From contig NC_081414.1 of the NCBI RefSeq assembly GCF_030272615.1, positions 49,943,136 through 50,003,135 of the forward strand: a DNA stretch of 60,000 nt. Reading direction: 5' to 3'. Positions 1 to 11,734 of the stretch are shown in pieces. The translations under genes and the position numbers were made by a program. How positions within the stretch are numbered: position 1 is the stretch's first letter; every line of letters begins with the position of its first letter. The stretch is from Cryptomeria japonica. Lineage: Eukaryota; Streptophyta; Pinopsida; Cupressales; Cupressaceae. The notes below the pieces were generated by a model. The model did no database searches, was not told the origin of the DNA, and saw nothing but the letters and a program-made list of their open reading frames with translations.

Positions 1-3000
1 TCGTTCTTCCAAGTGAAGGACTTGATCAAAAGCAGTGAGAAGAGTCGTCTCCCATCCAGGTTCGAGTTCTTTAGTCTTCTCAATCAGGAACATAGTAGTG
101 AACATTTGATCTCGTTGCTTATCTGTGATGATGTTCTCCTTCTTGCAAAAGATGACCTTGATTCTATCCTCCAACTCTTGGATGTCCACATCTGTCTCGA
201 TCTCAATCCACCTGTTAAGAATGGTACACAACACCTCAAACACCTTATCTTGAATTGGATGAATGATGCCTTCAACTCGGCTACATCTGGTGTTGACGTC
301 TTCAAAAAGGATTTCCTTCATTTGGAGCAGAGCTAACCACTGTAGGAGGCTATGGGTTCCTCCATCCATTATCTTTTCTTGCGTCAAAATCCGTCTTGGT
401 GTTTCTCTTATCACTTGTAAGACTGGGATGATAACATCTCTAGTGTGAGTGAATGCAGCTACAGTTATCATTAGATTATGGATAATCTCAAGGACCTGGA
501 TAGCTCTATGAACTATCTTCATCATTCTTGTTGCAAATTCAACGGCTACCTTGTGAGATTCATCAATCCAAGAACTCATAAGTTGTACCAAGCTCTTCAC
601 CCTTTCTGCTTCACCTACTGATTCAAGAGGGAGTGAATGTAAAGGAGATACTGCTGGATCCTGACGTCTCAAGGGCTGATTAAGATGATTAACCAAGCAC
701 TGACCTCTCTCTCAAGCTTCTTATTCTTTTCCATTTCTTCTTTAAGTTTGTCTTTAAGTGCTTCAAATGAATCAATTGCTTCTTCCATCGCTTGCTCGGA
801 GGTAAGTGGACCAAGCTCAAATATTTCTAAGTCATACTCTTCTGCAAGAATCTCATCCTCATATTTGTCCACCACTGGTGTAGCTACCTGCACTTTCCTA
901 GATCCTGTCTCATCTCTAATTACCTTAGACATCTTTGTGGCCTTCTTCTTCTCCATTACCTTATGAGAATTTCCTATAAGGCTTTCCAAGTCAGACACAT
1001 CTTCTTCTTCTTCAACCACAACTACCCTTGTTAGTCTCTCTTTCAGCCAATTAGGAATGGCAAATCTTGTTTCCCTCACTTGTATTTCTTTAGGTAGTGG
1101 TCTATCTTCCCGGAAAGGAGATGTCGCTTCATCATCATTCTTTTCTTCGTGTTGCTCATTAGCACCAACTTGGGGAGATTGACTTGATGAATGCTGAGAC
1201 GTCTGTCCTTTCTCTTGTTTATCATTCTATACCATGGATTCCATAGACTCATCAACTTCATATACTATCTGCCTCTAAGCTTCCCCTTGACTCGCTTCCT
1301 TTTCATGCCTAGAAGATGTGCTTGGTGGGTGATCAGGATTTGTTTTTTGCTTCTTCTTGGAAGGTTCTCTCTTCTCAGGTCCTTTCCTCTTTGAGCCTTT
1401 GGAATGAGAAGTATTCTCACTCACACTTGCTTCTCCTTCTTCTAGTCTTGCTTCCAAGGTGAATGTCATTGATACATTCTGCTCCTTCAACTTTTGGTGT
1501 TGTACATCCACCCATCTGCGAGTGCAAGATAAAACGGGAGCCATCAAAGCTCTCAAGTCTAAAACCTCGGGCTCATTCCAATCTATCTTCACTTCTTTGT
1601 CTTCTTTCTCATAGGATGACCGGAGGTATCTACCATTATCTTGGGCTTGATCGGCTACTCTATAGATTTTGCATTTCCTGATGAGATCTAAGGGTAGCCT
1701 AGAATGCATCTTTCTTTTGACCTCTAAATCGCCTGGGACATTCATCCAAAAGTCCTCCACCTGAAACTCATGCTTGTACTTCTTGCCGACTGTCTCCTTC
1801 ATATAACCATGAGGATCAAAATTCTCTCTTGAGGCAAAGGATGTGAATGAGTATAGAGATAATTCCTTTTCTGCATCTTCCGCGGCTTGAGTATTAGGAC
1901 ACACTTCAACTGAATTCCCTAGTATGATGGGCACGGGAATTCCATTTCCATGCTTGTGTCTGGATGCCTTAGCATAAGTTGCCAACTGTCTGGTCACCTC
2001 AAGTAGTACTATCCTGTCTGTTGGATATCTTGGCAACATGTAGGGAGGTGAAGGACACCCATGAACTCTGATGTATGTGAATTTTTGAAACGGAATGAAC
2101 CATGCACCATGCTTCTTCACAAGCTCTTGTGCGTCCAGAGACAGTCAATTGTGAATCCCACCTTGCAATACCCTGGTAATGTTCATCGTGAAGGTGTCAT
2201 TGACTAACTTGTAGTCACTTCTAAGCGGATGATGCAGTTGAACATAAGAATCACAAACTCTTATTTCTCTGGGTCCTCTTCCAATCACTCCTCTGTGAGG
2301 TAACCCTGCATACTCGAAACTCCTGACCAAGGCATATATAACATATGAGCTCATGTGGAATGATTTGGTGGGTCTTAGCCTTCTCAACTGCACGTCTAGA
2401 CAATTGCTAATGATTCTAGCCCAATGAAGCATTCCTTTTCCTTGGACGATCACTTGTATGAAGAACATCCACTTGTTGAAGAAGAACGCTTGAGAAGCAC
2501 CCGTAACTTGATTGAGCAAAGTTATCAAGTCCCTATATTCCTCCTAGAAGTCAATCCTATGTGGTGTATTGGGAATCTTGTTCAGGCGAGGCCGACTTTT
2601 GAGCAACCAATTCTTATTGATGAAGTTCAAACAAGACTCAGGATCATGTTCATAGATCGACCTTGCTCCTTCCAAGCTCTTGTAGATCATGTCTTTATGG
2701 TCCGAAAGATGAAGAGCTTCGCCTATAGCTTCCTCTGAAAGGTAGGCTAAGATGTTCCCGTCCTTGGTTACGATCGTCCTTGATTGTGAGTCATAGTGGC
2801 GAGCACACTTGATCATCAACTCATGACATTTGACTGCGGAAGGGAAACCTGCAGCCTTGATGATGCCACTCTCAATTGTCCTCCTTGCAATAGGTGATGG
2901 CTTGCCAATGTAGGGGACCTCTCGAAACTTCTTCACATTGAAGTTTCCTAAGTTGGTGTCTCCGATATTATTCCACTTGGACACGATCCTGGTCTCCAAA

Positions 3001-3071
3001 TTGTCTCTCCTCTGATCTTCCTTGATGAGAGCCTGTCGACTAGTAGATCCTCCGGGTTTGGGGGTCGTCAT
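1..3071 (-). pseudogene. Repeat-borne gene of unknown function, copy 1 (3' end outside window)
   Basis: I do not recognise the product. The ATG at 3071 opens a minus-strand frame that stays readable to about 707 apart from in-frame stops near 2544, 2145, 1275 and 1227. A one-base frameshift near 707 moves it to another frame, open to the window edge. The start was chosen because RQALIKED follows closely here and also in copy 2 at 55222-52034. The two copies align block by block: an N-terminal globular part (around RHYD, then LSEEAIGEALHL), a middle part with WARIISN and SYVIYAL, a block with SRLP and TRRW, a lysine-rich hydrophilic linker near codon 580, an acidic segment (VVVEEEEDV), a coiled-coil-like stretch and a helical C-terminal part. 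No RT, protease, integrase or zinc knuckle is visible. The stops make it a pseudogene. Homology to copy 2 is seen directly; any role in transposition is inference. Confidence 0.72.
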
Positions 3072-3078
3072 TTGATGC

Positions 3079-3315
3079 CTACACAAAAAATTTAAAATTA
3101 GTTTTTAAGCATCATATCTTAAAGCATAGGATCTAAGACCTTTCAAGGGAGTAATTCAAAACATTAATTTGAAAATGACATGATAAATCCAGGATTATAA
3201 ATTCTCAAAATAATTATGAATGAAAATTAGATTTTCAAGACTTAGACTTTAAAAGATTGCTATGAAATCAAAATAAGTCTTAAATAGAAACTTCAAAAAA
3301 TTCGATTCTTCATAC
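3079..3315 (-). other. Predicted 5' UTR intron of gene copy 1
   Basis: Read on the minus strand, the donor is AAGGAG/GTATGAAG (GT starts at 3315) and the acceptor is TTTTTTGTGTAG/GCATC (AG ends at 3079), eight bases before the ATG at 3071. The interval is A+T-rich, as plant introns are. Gene copy 2 has an intron of similar size at the equivalent place, which supports the call. Transcription was not tested. Confidence 0.5.
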
Positions 3316-3604
3316 CTCCTTCTTTGAAAGCTTAACTATGAACCTTGGAAAATGGAAGAAAGAAGATCAGATCTTGCTGGATAAGGATTGAATTTTGATC
3401 TCCCTTTGGATGAATTATGTCTTGATTAACCTTCAAAAGAAGTTCGCCTTCCACCAGCCTCCAACCACTTAGCAAATTTTGGAAATTAGCCTCCAATTAA
3501 GCAAGAAATTCGCCTCCAATCTGGTATAATTCGCTCCTCCAATCTGCTCTTTGAAATTCGCATGAGGAGAATAATGAATGAATGATTTGAAAATGCTAGC
3601 ATGC

Positions 3605-3625
3605 TCCTCTCTTATATAGGGCGCT
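3605..3625 (-). promoter_or_regulatory. TATA box upstream of gene copy 1
   Basis: The minus strand reads GCGCCCTATATAAGAGAGG here, a strong plant TATA box. It lies about 300 bases before the predicted donor of the 5' UTR intron and 540 bases before the ATG at 3071, just downstream of the palindrome array. A near-identical arrangement, array then CCTATATAAG, occurs on the plus strand at 17764-17776. Confidence 0.6.
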
Positions 3626-4144
3626 CACCCTAATTAACCATGAGGCCAACCTAACAAATTAGCAATAAAAGAAGATAAAATCCCCTTTAGAAGGAGGCCG
3701 ACTTGCTTGTAGAGGCAAATAAATGAATTTGAGCGCTCACCTTTATTATTATTTTTATTTTAAAATTAATTTCAAGGCTTCCAAGGTGGATTTTATATTT
3801 ATATTAAGGCTTAAAAATTAATTAATTAAATGGTAAAGGCCTTAATTCATGCAAATTTGATCTAGTTTCCCCAAATGTCTTAATTTTGGCAAATTTAGTG
3901 AAAATTGGAGAATATTGAGGTTTGATTGATGGTTAGTGAAGTTTCCTTTCTCTCTTAGGCATTGAAATGTCCAAAGTGATGGAGGTCTAGATTATTTCAA
4001 GACTTGTTTGAACCTCTCATCTAGACTTACTCACTTCATGAGTTAAAAACTTCACAACCTATTTTTGCAAATTTCCATGACTTTGTCTTCACAATCTTGC
4101 AATTTGCCCTAAACTTAATCAATCAAGGTTGAATGATAGGTTTT

Positions 4145-6925
4145 TTGATGATTTCGCCCTGGACCCTTTGGAAGGGTCAGGAGTGATTTTTCAAATTAAG
4201 ACTTGAATACCTTATTCCCTTCACTTCAAAATCTCCCAGAAGGCGAGCTTATGTTTGTTTTGACCTAATCAAAGTCTTGCATTTCAATTTTTAGTCTTTC
4301 ACATGAGGAAATTAGGTGAAAATGTGAATTCCGCCTTGGACCCTCTGGAAGGGTCAGGAGCGATTTTTACATTTTAGGCCAAAATTCACCTTAGTTTGAT
4401 CATTAAACTCCTCCAAGGCAATCTCCAGGGTTCATTTATCTCCATCACTGGGTTAGCTCATCAAAACTTTGAAGGAAATATTGCATTTTTGGGAATTTCG
4501 CTCTGGACCCTCTGGAAGGGTTAGGAGCGAAATTCTCTCCTGAGCTCAAAATTCTTATTTTTGAAGGTCAAAAACCTCTCCAATGCACATTCCAAATGGG
4601 TTCTTTCACTGAAGTCCAGGCTTAGTTTTACTTGAATTTTGGAGGAAAAGGTGACTTTAGTGTTTTTCGCCCTGGACCCTTTGGAAGGGTCAGGAGCGAT
4701 TTTCCTTGCTTAGGCTTACTCCTTCATCATTTTGTCTTGAATCCTCCACTCAAGGCTAGGCAATGGTCTTCTTCATTCACTCCACCCAAGCTTGGTTTGT
4801 TCTTGCAAGGCAAAATAGGGAATTTTGAGATTTTCGCCCTGGACCCTTTGGAAGGGTCAGGAGCGAAAATCTTCTTCTGACCTAGAATCATCATTTTTTG
4901 GAACAAACATCCACTCAAAGGTGGTCTCAAGGGCTTTTTTTCCCTTGGTTTAGCCTTGTCTTAGCACAAACTTGAAAGGAACTCATTGGTTTTAGGATTT
5001 TTGCCCTGGACCCTTTGGAAGGGTCAGGAGCGATTTTTAGGTTTTAGGGCAATTCCTTCATCCTTTCAACTTCAAATCATTTCCAAGGCATAGAACATCA
5101 TGCCTTACTCCTCTTTGAGTCCTGAAAACCAAAATCTCATCTTGAACTGCAAGGAAAATAGGAGGATTTGGAAATTTCGCCCTGGACCCTCTGGAAGGGT
5201 CGGGAGCGAATTTCCCTCTAGGCATCAAAACTTGCATTCTTGGCAATCCAATTCAACTCTAAGGCATTTCAAAAGTCCTCTCACACCCTTGTCTAAGTTT
5301 AGCTTTGCCTAAATTATGAAAAAAAGATGACTTTTGAGGATTTTCGCTCTGGACCCTTTGGAAAGGTCAGGAGCGAAAATCATGTTCTAGGGTCAATTCC
5401 TTCATCTTTTCAACCTCAATCATCCTCAAAAGGCAAAAACACACTTCCTCACACCTATTCAAGCCATAAAAACCAAAAAGTTGCCTTGACCTTGCAAAGA
5501 AAATAGGTGTTTTTAGGAATTTCGCTCTAGACCCTTTGGAAGGGTCAGGAGCGAAATTCACCATTTGACTCAATTCCTTCACTTTTTGATGATTTCTTGC
5601 AACCTCAAGTCACTCCCAGGGGCAATTCCTTCTATGTTTCACCTTATCCCACATTTGACTTAGCAAAATTTGATAGCAAAAGGTGATTTTGAGAAAATTC
5701 GCTCTGGACCCTTTGGAAGGGTCAGGAGCGAATTTTCTCTATCTTGACCAAAATCCTTCATTTTTTCACCTCGAAACTTCTTTGCCAAGTGGGATTTCAT
5801 CTTTCATTGTGCTAGGAATAGAATTTCATGTCCAAGAAAGGCTAAAAAATGTGTTTATAAGGAATTTTGCTCTGGTCAGGAGCGAAATTGCCTTTCCTGG
5901 CCAGAAACCTTCATTTTCATGACTTATAAACATGCCTAAGGGTTTCAACATGCTCTCTCTTCCCTTTTTCATGCCTTTGACACCTCAATTTGACCAAGCA
6001 AGACAAGAAATGCCTACTATAGAAATTTTCGCTCTGGACCCTTTGGAAGGGTCAGGAGCGATTTTTAGGTTTTAGGCCTATTCCATCATCAGTTCAAGTT
6101 GAATTCACCTCTCAAAGGAAGAAAACACTACTACTCTCTCATCCAAGCCATAAAAACCAAAAAGTGACTTGATTTTGCAAGAAAAATAGGTGATTGAGGA
6201 ATTTTCGCCCTGGACCCTCTGGAAGGGTCAGGAGCGAAATTCTCCTTTTGGGCAAAATCCTTCATTTTTCCAAGTCAAAACATCTTCAAGAGGCAAAAGC
6301 AAGTTGTTCTTGTTTTATTCATGCCAAAAACTTAACCTTCTCCACTGCACAACAAGAGCTTTTGGAAATTTCGCTCTGGACCCTTCGGAAGGGTTAGGAG
6401 CGAAATTTCCCTTGTCCAAAATTCTTCATTTTGCACGCTTCCAAATCCTCAAAGGTATCAAATGATGTCCAATCTTCATTCCAAGAGAAACAGCACATGA
6501 AAAGTTAGCCAAAGTTAGGAAGAAATAAGCTTTAATAAGATTTTTGCTTTGGACCCTCTGGAAGGGTCAGGAGCGAAATCTCCATTCCAGGCCAAATTGC
6601 TCAGTCTTCAAGTTTCAAACCACCTCACAAGGCAAAGTTAGATCATTTTCTAAGCTAGGAACAGGATTGCAAGTCTATCCAAGGCAAGAAATAGTGTTAG
6701 GATGAAATTCGCTCTGGACCCTTTGGAAGGGTCAAGAGCGAAAATCCTCTTTCAGGCATCATCTTGTTCTTCAAAAATCAATCAAATCCCTCTCCAGGCA
6801 AGAACACATCAATTCACCTCCAAACATGCCCTAGAAAGCATCATTCAGTCAAAAATGAGAAGAAAAGGAGGTCTACAAGGATTTTCGCCCTGGACCCTCT
6901 GGAAGGGTCAGGAGCGATTTTGACA
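4145..6925 (-). repeat. 17-copy array of a 35-bp palindrome spaced 165-178 bp
   Basis: Each copy carries TTCGCyCTGGACCC, a seven-base loop TTTGGAA, then GGGTCAGGAGCGAA, so the arms form a near-perfect hairpin. The GGACCC core falls near 4161, 4338, 4505, 4673, 4841, 5008, 5183, 5351, 5529, 5706, 5871 (shortened), 6036, 6211, 6378, 6551, 6716 and 6892. The intervening 130-140 bases are much less conserved than the palindrome. The array lies between the element terminus and the TATA box, where U3 would be in an LTR. Open frames across it are by-products of the repeats. Confidence 0.9.
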
Positions 6926-7338
6926 TTTCCAGGCTAGATGTTACTTTGATTCACTTCATCCTCCATCAAATTTGATCAAACCAACTCCTTTTCTTCACTG
7001 GCTCTGTCCAACTGACTTAGACGGGGAAACAAACAGGACCCTGACAAGATAACCCTCTTTCAATCTAGACTTGACCTGAGACCTATTCTCCCTGTCCCCT
7101 GATCTAACCAACTTGACTCCCCTAAAAGGCATGCTTCATTATAGTAATCTCGAGGCTACAGGCAGACGACTAACAACCTCCCAAAACAAGACTAGACTTA
7201 GCTTGAAAGAAACCCTAAAACGAGCTTCCAAGGTTTAGCTCTAATCTAGCCAACCCAGGCAAACCACTCACTCACTCAAAACCCTAAAAAGCAGAGAGAA
7301 AAACAAGCAAAGAGAAAGCAAAACCTAAAGCAAAAAAG

Positions 7339-7384
7339 AGGGGGTCCCCATTCTAATGGGGCGATGTGTGAAATGGTCACAACA
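7339..7384 (-). repeat. Element terminus with GGGG/CCCC hairpin
   Basis: The plus strand has GGGGGTCCCCATTCTAATGG then GGCGATGTGTGAAATGGTCACAACA. The CCCCATT/AATGGGG inverted repeat and the CACAACA end recur at 11688-11734, 39047-39092 and (diverged) 41296-41337, and in plus orientation at 15801. It marks the 5' terminus of the array-bearing family on the minus strand. Confidence 0.75.
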
Positions 7385-8036
7385 GAATGAACCCTAGCCG
7401 AACCCACAGATGTACCAGACCATGACTAGGACCCGAACAAAACTGGACTAGTACAAGGCCCTCAAACCTACGAACCCTGCAACTTAGCATATTTAGGACA
7501 CTTGTCCTTGAATTCGAACCAATGAGAAAATAGGAGTTGTTACATCGAATTTAGTGCCTTCCACATTTATAGTTGTTGATGAGTCAAGTTCAATGTACTT
7601 AGACGCCTTGACTAGTCAAGATTTGATTGGCTTGGTGATGATTAGATGCCACCTCAACATGTAACGCCTTGTATACTTTCATACTTCATCGCAAGCAATA
7701 TCTCTTGATACTCAACATTATCCAATCCTTTGACAAATGTGATTGGTCATATTCTTAAATTGCATCATTCTTGACATCTCCATTATATGAGTTTCTAACT
7801 TCGATTAACTCTTCTGAAACTATTTGCTTGAGAGATGCATTCCTTGCTATTCATCTTCTTCTTCTCTTGCCTTCATGATGTCAATGCTTGATCTTCATGT
7901 GTGGTCATTGCAACTGTATGCTCCATCTGCATTTGTTACTTGTGCATGATGCCCTTGACCGGGATTACTTCCTTCTTGTATTGACCTTGATCTCGAATTT
8001 TCTAACGAAATTCTAGATTGTTGTAACATCTTCTGC

Positions 8037-10760
8037 TTGCAATGTCTTGAACTTTCTTTGGAGTCCTTCCTTGAACGTGTTGAGCTTTTATCCTTGTGTT
8101 GTAGTGCAAGCCTTGAATGATGTGACCTTCTTGAACACTTGAATCTTGATGCTATCCTTTGTCGTTACTTGCTCCACTCCTTGCATACATCACTTGAAAA
8201 GAGTGAACAAAATAAATAATAATGGTAATGAAATCTCTATGCTAATGAAATGTAAAAGCAAAGTGCAAGTCTGAGGCTTTGCATTTTTAAGACTTTAAAT
8301 AGATTCTCATGCTAATCATATCAACTCCTCATCATCTTTAACTCCCTTCGCACAAAATTTCCCTTCCTTTGATCTGATTCTCGACATCTACAAGCTATCT
8401 TTCAATTGGCCTCTAGATTCTCATGTAATCTTGTATAAGACCTCGGATTTTCCAACTCCTATGCATGTTTTTGGGATTTGAGAGACACTATGTATAAAAT
8501 TAGAATTCGATAATGCTCTTGTATACTTTGTGGGATTCTTGATGATGCATGCATAAAATCGGGTTTAGAGGAGTGATATGTATAAAATCAGAAATCAACC
8601 CTTGACATGTATAATTTCGGAATTATTACACACTCTTTCATTCATTGGCGGGATTTTGAGGTATCCATGTATCGATCTCCTAATTCAAATTATACCCACT
8701 TCTGTTGTTGGTCGCATTCACAGTTTGTTTTGTTCCTTAAATTTATTTGAATTGCACTTGATTGATGAAAAATGATGGTTTTCACCTTATATTTGTACAT
8801 GCTCTCATGCAATCATCAATTCTTGATAAGGGGTTGACTGCCTTGCATCCTTTATTTCATTTTCAAAATCCCAAAATTCTCCTCCAAGGTTGGTTGGCAT
8901 GAGCGCTTATATCTCCAAGTCGGCCCTATGCTCCATTTTGCACCGTGGCAGGATTGTAAGGTATATATGTGCATTGCAAATGGGTTTTGTGAGGTATTCA
9001 TTCATTGTGGAGCGAAAATCAGAAGTAATTGTGTAACTCTTGTTGCAATGTCTTGAACCTTCTTTGGAGACCTTGAACATGTTGAGCTTTTATCCTCGTG
9101 TTGTAGTGCAAGCCTTGAATGCTGTGACCTTCTTGAACACTTGGATCTTGATGTTATCCTTTGTCTTACTTGCTCCACTCCTTGCATGCATCACCTGAAA
9201 AGAATGAGCAAAATAAATAATAATGGTAATGAAATCTCTATGCTAATGAAATGTAAAAGCAAAATGCGAGTCTAAGGCTTTGCATTTTGAAGACTTTAAA
9301 TAGATTCTCATGCTAATCATATCAACTCCTCATCGTCCTAACTTCCTTTGCACAAAATTTCCCTTGTTACAATCTCATTCTCGACATCTAGAGGCTATCT
9401 TGGAATTGGCTTATGGATTCTCATGTAATCATGTATGTGACGTCAGATTTTCCAACCCCCATGCATGCTTTCGGGATTTGAGAGACACTATGTATAAAAT
9501 TGGAATTTGATAATGCTCTTGTATACTTAGCAGGATTCTTGATGATGCATGCATAAAATCGGCTTTAGAGTGTTATGTATAAAATTGGAAATCAACCCTT
9601 GACATGTATAATTTCGGAATTATTACCCTCTCTTGCATTCATTGGCAAGATTTTGAGGCATCTATGTATTGATCTCTCAATTCAAATTATACCCACTTCT
9701 GCTGTTGGTCGCATTCACAGCAAGTTCTGTGCCTTAAATTTATTTGAATCTCACTTGATTGATGACAAGTGATGGTTTTCACCTTATATTTATCCATGCT
9801 CTCATGCAATCATCAATTCTTGATAAGGGGTTGGCAGCCTTGCATCCTTTATTTCATTTTCAAACTCTCAATATTTTCCTCCAAGGTCGGCTGGCATGAG
9901 TGCTTATACTTCATTAATTTCAAAGAGATTTATTAATCTCCAAGTCAGCCCTGTAAAGTTATTTCAATTTCAATTAAAGAACAAGTTATGAACTATGTAT
10001 GCTATAAATGTATATGAGGAATTATGTTGAAGTCTAATAATTCTGATTTTATCTGCAGGTCTGAAAGAGAGAGATCATTTATGTTTTCTATGTCTCCTCC
10101 AAATGAATTCAATTGGTATATATATCTTTTAGGCAACCGGTCAATTGGTGTATTGACCGGTCATGCCTTTTAGGCATGACCGATCAATGCACCCATTGAT
10201 CGGTGCCTTTGTAATTATACTATTAACACAAGGCTGTTTATCGGTTCAAAACCTCGATAGCATATTGTAATATAATATAATGATTGATCAAGATAATGAA
10301 TCGGTTCATGTAAACACCGATAATTCAAAATGCACGATGTATGTAATCCAACCGGTGCAGTTGTTAACCACTGTTAATTCCAAATGAAGCGGTGTATGTA
10401 TTAAGCCCGATAACAAATATGCCCGATGATTAAGCCCGATAACAGATGTGGATCGGTGCCAATAGTTATGCACCCGATAGCAAGTATGTATCGGCTAATA
10501 ACCCGATAACTTATAGCATTTAATATGCTAAGCAATGTTTGTAAAATCCGATAATCATATGCAATATAAGTTTAGACATGAAGCATGTAAATAACAGAAC
10601 AAGGAAGGTTAGAAATATCTTATCTTGCATAAGCTACCATGCATTAACAAGCCCTATGCTCCATTTTGCACCTTGATGGGATTGCAAGGCATATATATGC
10701 ATTGCAAACGGGTTGTGTGAGGCATTCATTCATTGTGGAGCGAAAATCAGAAGTAATTGT
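8037..10760. repeat. About 1 kb tandem duplication, second unit interrupted
   Basis: Unit 1 runs from about 8037 to 9041 and unit 2 from about 9042 to 10760. Shared landmarks include GTTGTAGTGCAAGCCTTGAA, GTATAATTTCGGAATTATTA and GTGGAGCGAAAATCAGAAGT. Unit 2 is split by the solo LTR at 9952-10649. With that and its target duplication removed, the two units are nearly the same length. No coding frame is shared by the units. Confidence 0.8.
9952..10649. mobile_element. 698-bp solo LTR (TG...CA) with 5-bp target duplication
   Basis: The insert starts TGTAAAGTTATTTC and ends GCATTAACA. It is flanked by agccc on both sides (9947-9951, 10650-10654). The empty site is visible in duplication unit 1 near 8920 (AAGTCGGCCCTATGCTCC), which confirms the borders. 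A TATA-like GGTATATATATC lies at about 10118. The body has ACCGGTCAAT/ATTGACCGGT inverted motifs and many CCGATAA repeats. No coding frame is present. Confidence 0.8.
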
Positions 10761-10762
10761 GT

Positions 10763-11470
10763 ATTGTAAAGCAGAAAATCGAAATTGCATTTGGGTAAGC
10801 ACTATAGGTCGGAAGCTTCACCTCTTTATGTGGATTTTAGGTCAAAGTTTCAGGTTGTTCTTGCATTAGAAGGGTGGATTTTGGAAGACTTCATGCATTA
10901 AACTAAGGGCAGAATTTCCCATTGTGTGTGCGTATAGAAGGTTGAGATTTTCAGGTGTCTGTGCAATGCAAGGCGGAATTCTGAGCTATGCATGCATTAC
11001 ACGTCCAATACAAGGCGGAGTTTCATGATGTTCATGCATAACATAGCGGAGATTGAGAGTGCTTATGCATTGAAGAGGCTTATACATGGCGGAAATTCTT
11101 ATAGTGCATGCACAAAAAACTAATGGAAGGTGGATTTTCACAAAGCTCATGTATTGAAAAGTGAAAATTATATGACCTCATTCATAGGCTGGCAGAAATG
11201 ATGCATGTATAAACCAACCAATGCAAGGTTGGAAATTAGATGTAGTTGTGCAATACATGGCGGAGATTCAAGTGGCATGTGCATAACATGTCCAATGTAA
11301 GGCGGAAATTCATGGTGCCCATGCATTAAATGTTGAATGCAAAGTAGAAATTAGAAGTGCCCATGAAATGCAAATCGGAAATTCAAGGTCTCTATGTAAT
11401 GTAGGGTGGAAATGAAGAGGAGTCTTGCAATATGTAGTGGGATTGCAAGGGAACCTTGCAATTCCGCTTT
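10763..11470 (-). repeat. Minisatellite array, period about 38-40 bp
   Basis: Degenerate units contain GCGGAAATTC on the plus strand, near 10975, 11015, 11055, 11090, 11268, 11305 and 11384, each with a CATGCATT-like partner. Read on the minus strand, the unit (GCATGGGC...AATTTCCGCC) matches that of the array at 16290-17640 (GCAATGGT...AAATTTCCGCC), with the same period and the same position after the element start. Confidence 0.7.
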
Positions 11471-11734
11471 GCAATAATCAAAACAACTTTGCCCTAGACA
11501 ACCTCTTGACAACTTTTCATGCAACTTTCAAATCTTGTGAAGTTTTTTCATTCTTTTTTATCATTGAATACCTAGACCAAGCTTTGGACTTAACAACATG
11601 AAATCAAACCCTCCACCTATGTCCAGGGCTAGAGACTCTAACATTATTGCCAAACCTAAATAAACTCTAGCTAGCAAGCAAAATAAAGGGGTCCCCATTT
11701 GCAATGGGGCGATGTGTGAAAACGTCACAATACA

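Larger units (their letters stand above)
1..7384 (-). mobile_element. Array-bearing TGTTG element, gene copy 1 (left end outside window)
   Basis: On the minus strand this unit starts at 7384 with TGTTGTGACC, followed by a GGGG/CCCC hairpin, a 17-copy palindrome array, a TATA box, a 5' UTR intron and gene copy 1. The terminus matches the ends of four other units in the window (41337, 39092, 15801 and, less exactly, 11734), three of which have visible 5-bp target duplications. The flank here is gaatg (7385-7389), whose partner must lie left of base 1. I infer that the gene is inside the element. Only one end can be seen. Confidence 0.55.
7385..11734 (-). mobile_element. Partial array-bearing element of the TGTTG family
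   Basis: The right end at 11688-11734 carries the family hairpin (CCCCATT, three bases, AATGGGG) and GTGTGAAAACGTCACAATACA, so a minus-strand unit starts here. An approximately 38-bp array follows at 10763-11470, then a 1 kb tandem duplication at 8037-10760. No matching left end with a target duplication was found. The gene-copy-1 element may be inserted into it at 7384/7385, with the rest lying left of the window. Positions 7390-8036 hold no recognisable gene. Confidence 0.45.

Noticed and set aside
4632-6923. Many open frames of 60-90 codons translating to FRPGPSGRVRS or FALDPLEGSGAKF.
   Set aside because: They are translations of the palindrome repeat on both strands, restarting at each unit, with no conserved start or shared length.
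4145-6925. The regularly spaced palindromes look like a CRISPR array.
   Set aside because: Spacing is about 170 bases, the spacers are related to each other, no cas genes are present and the context is a plant genome. It is a minisatellite in an LTR-like element.
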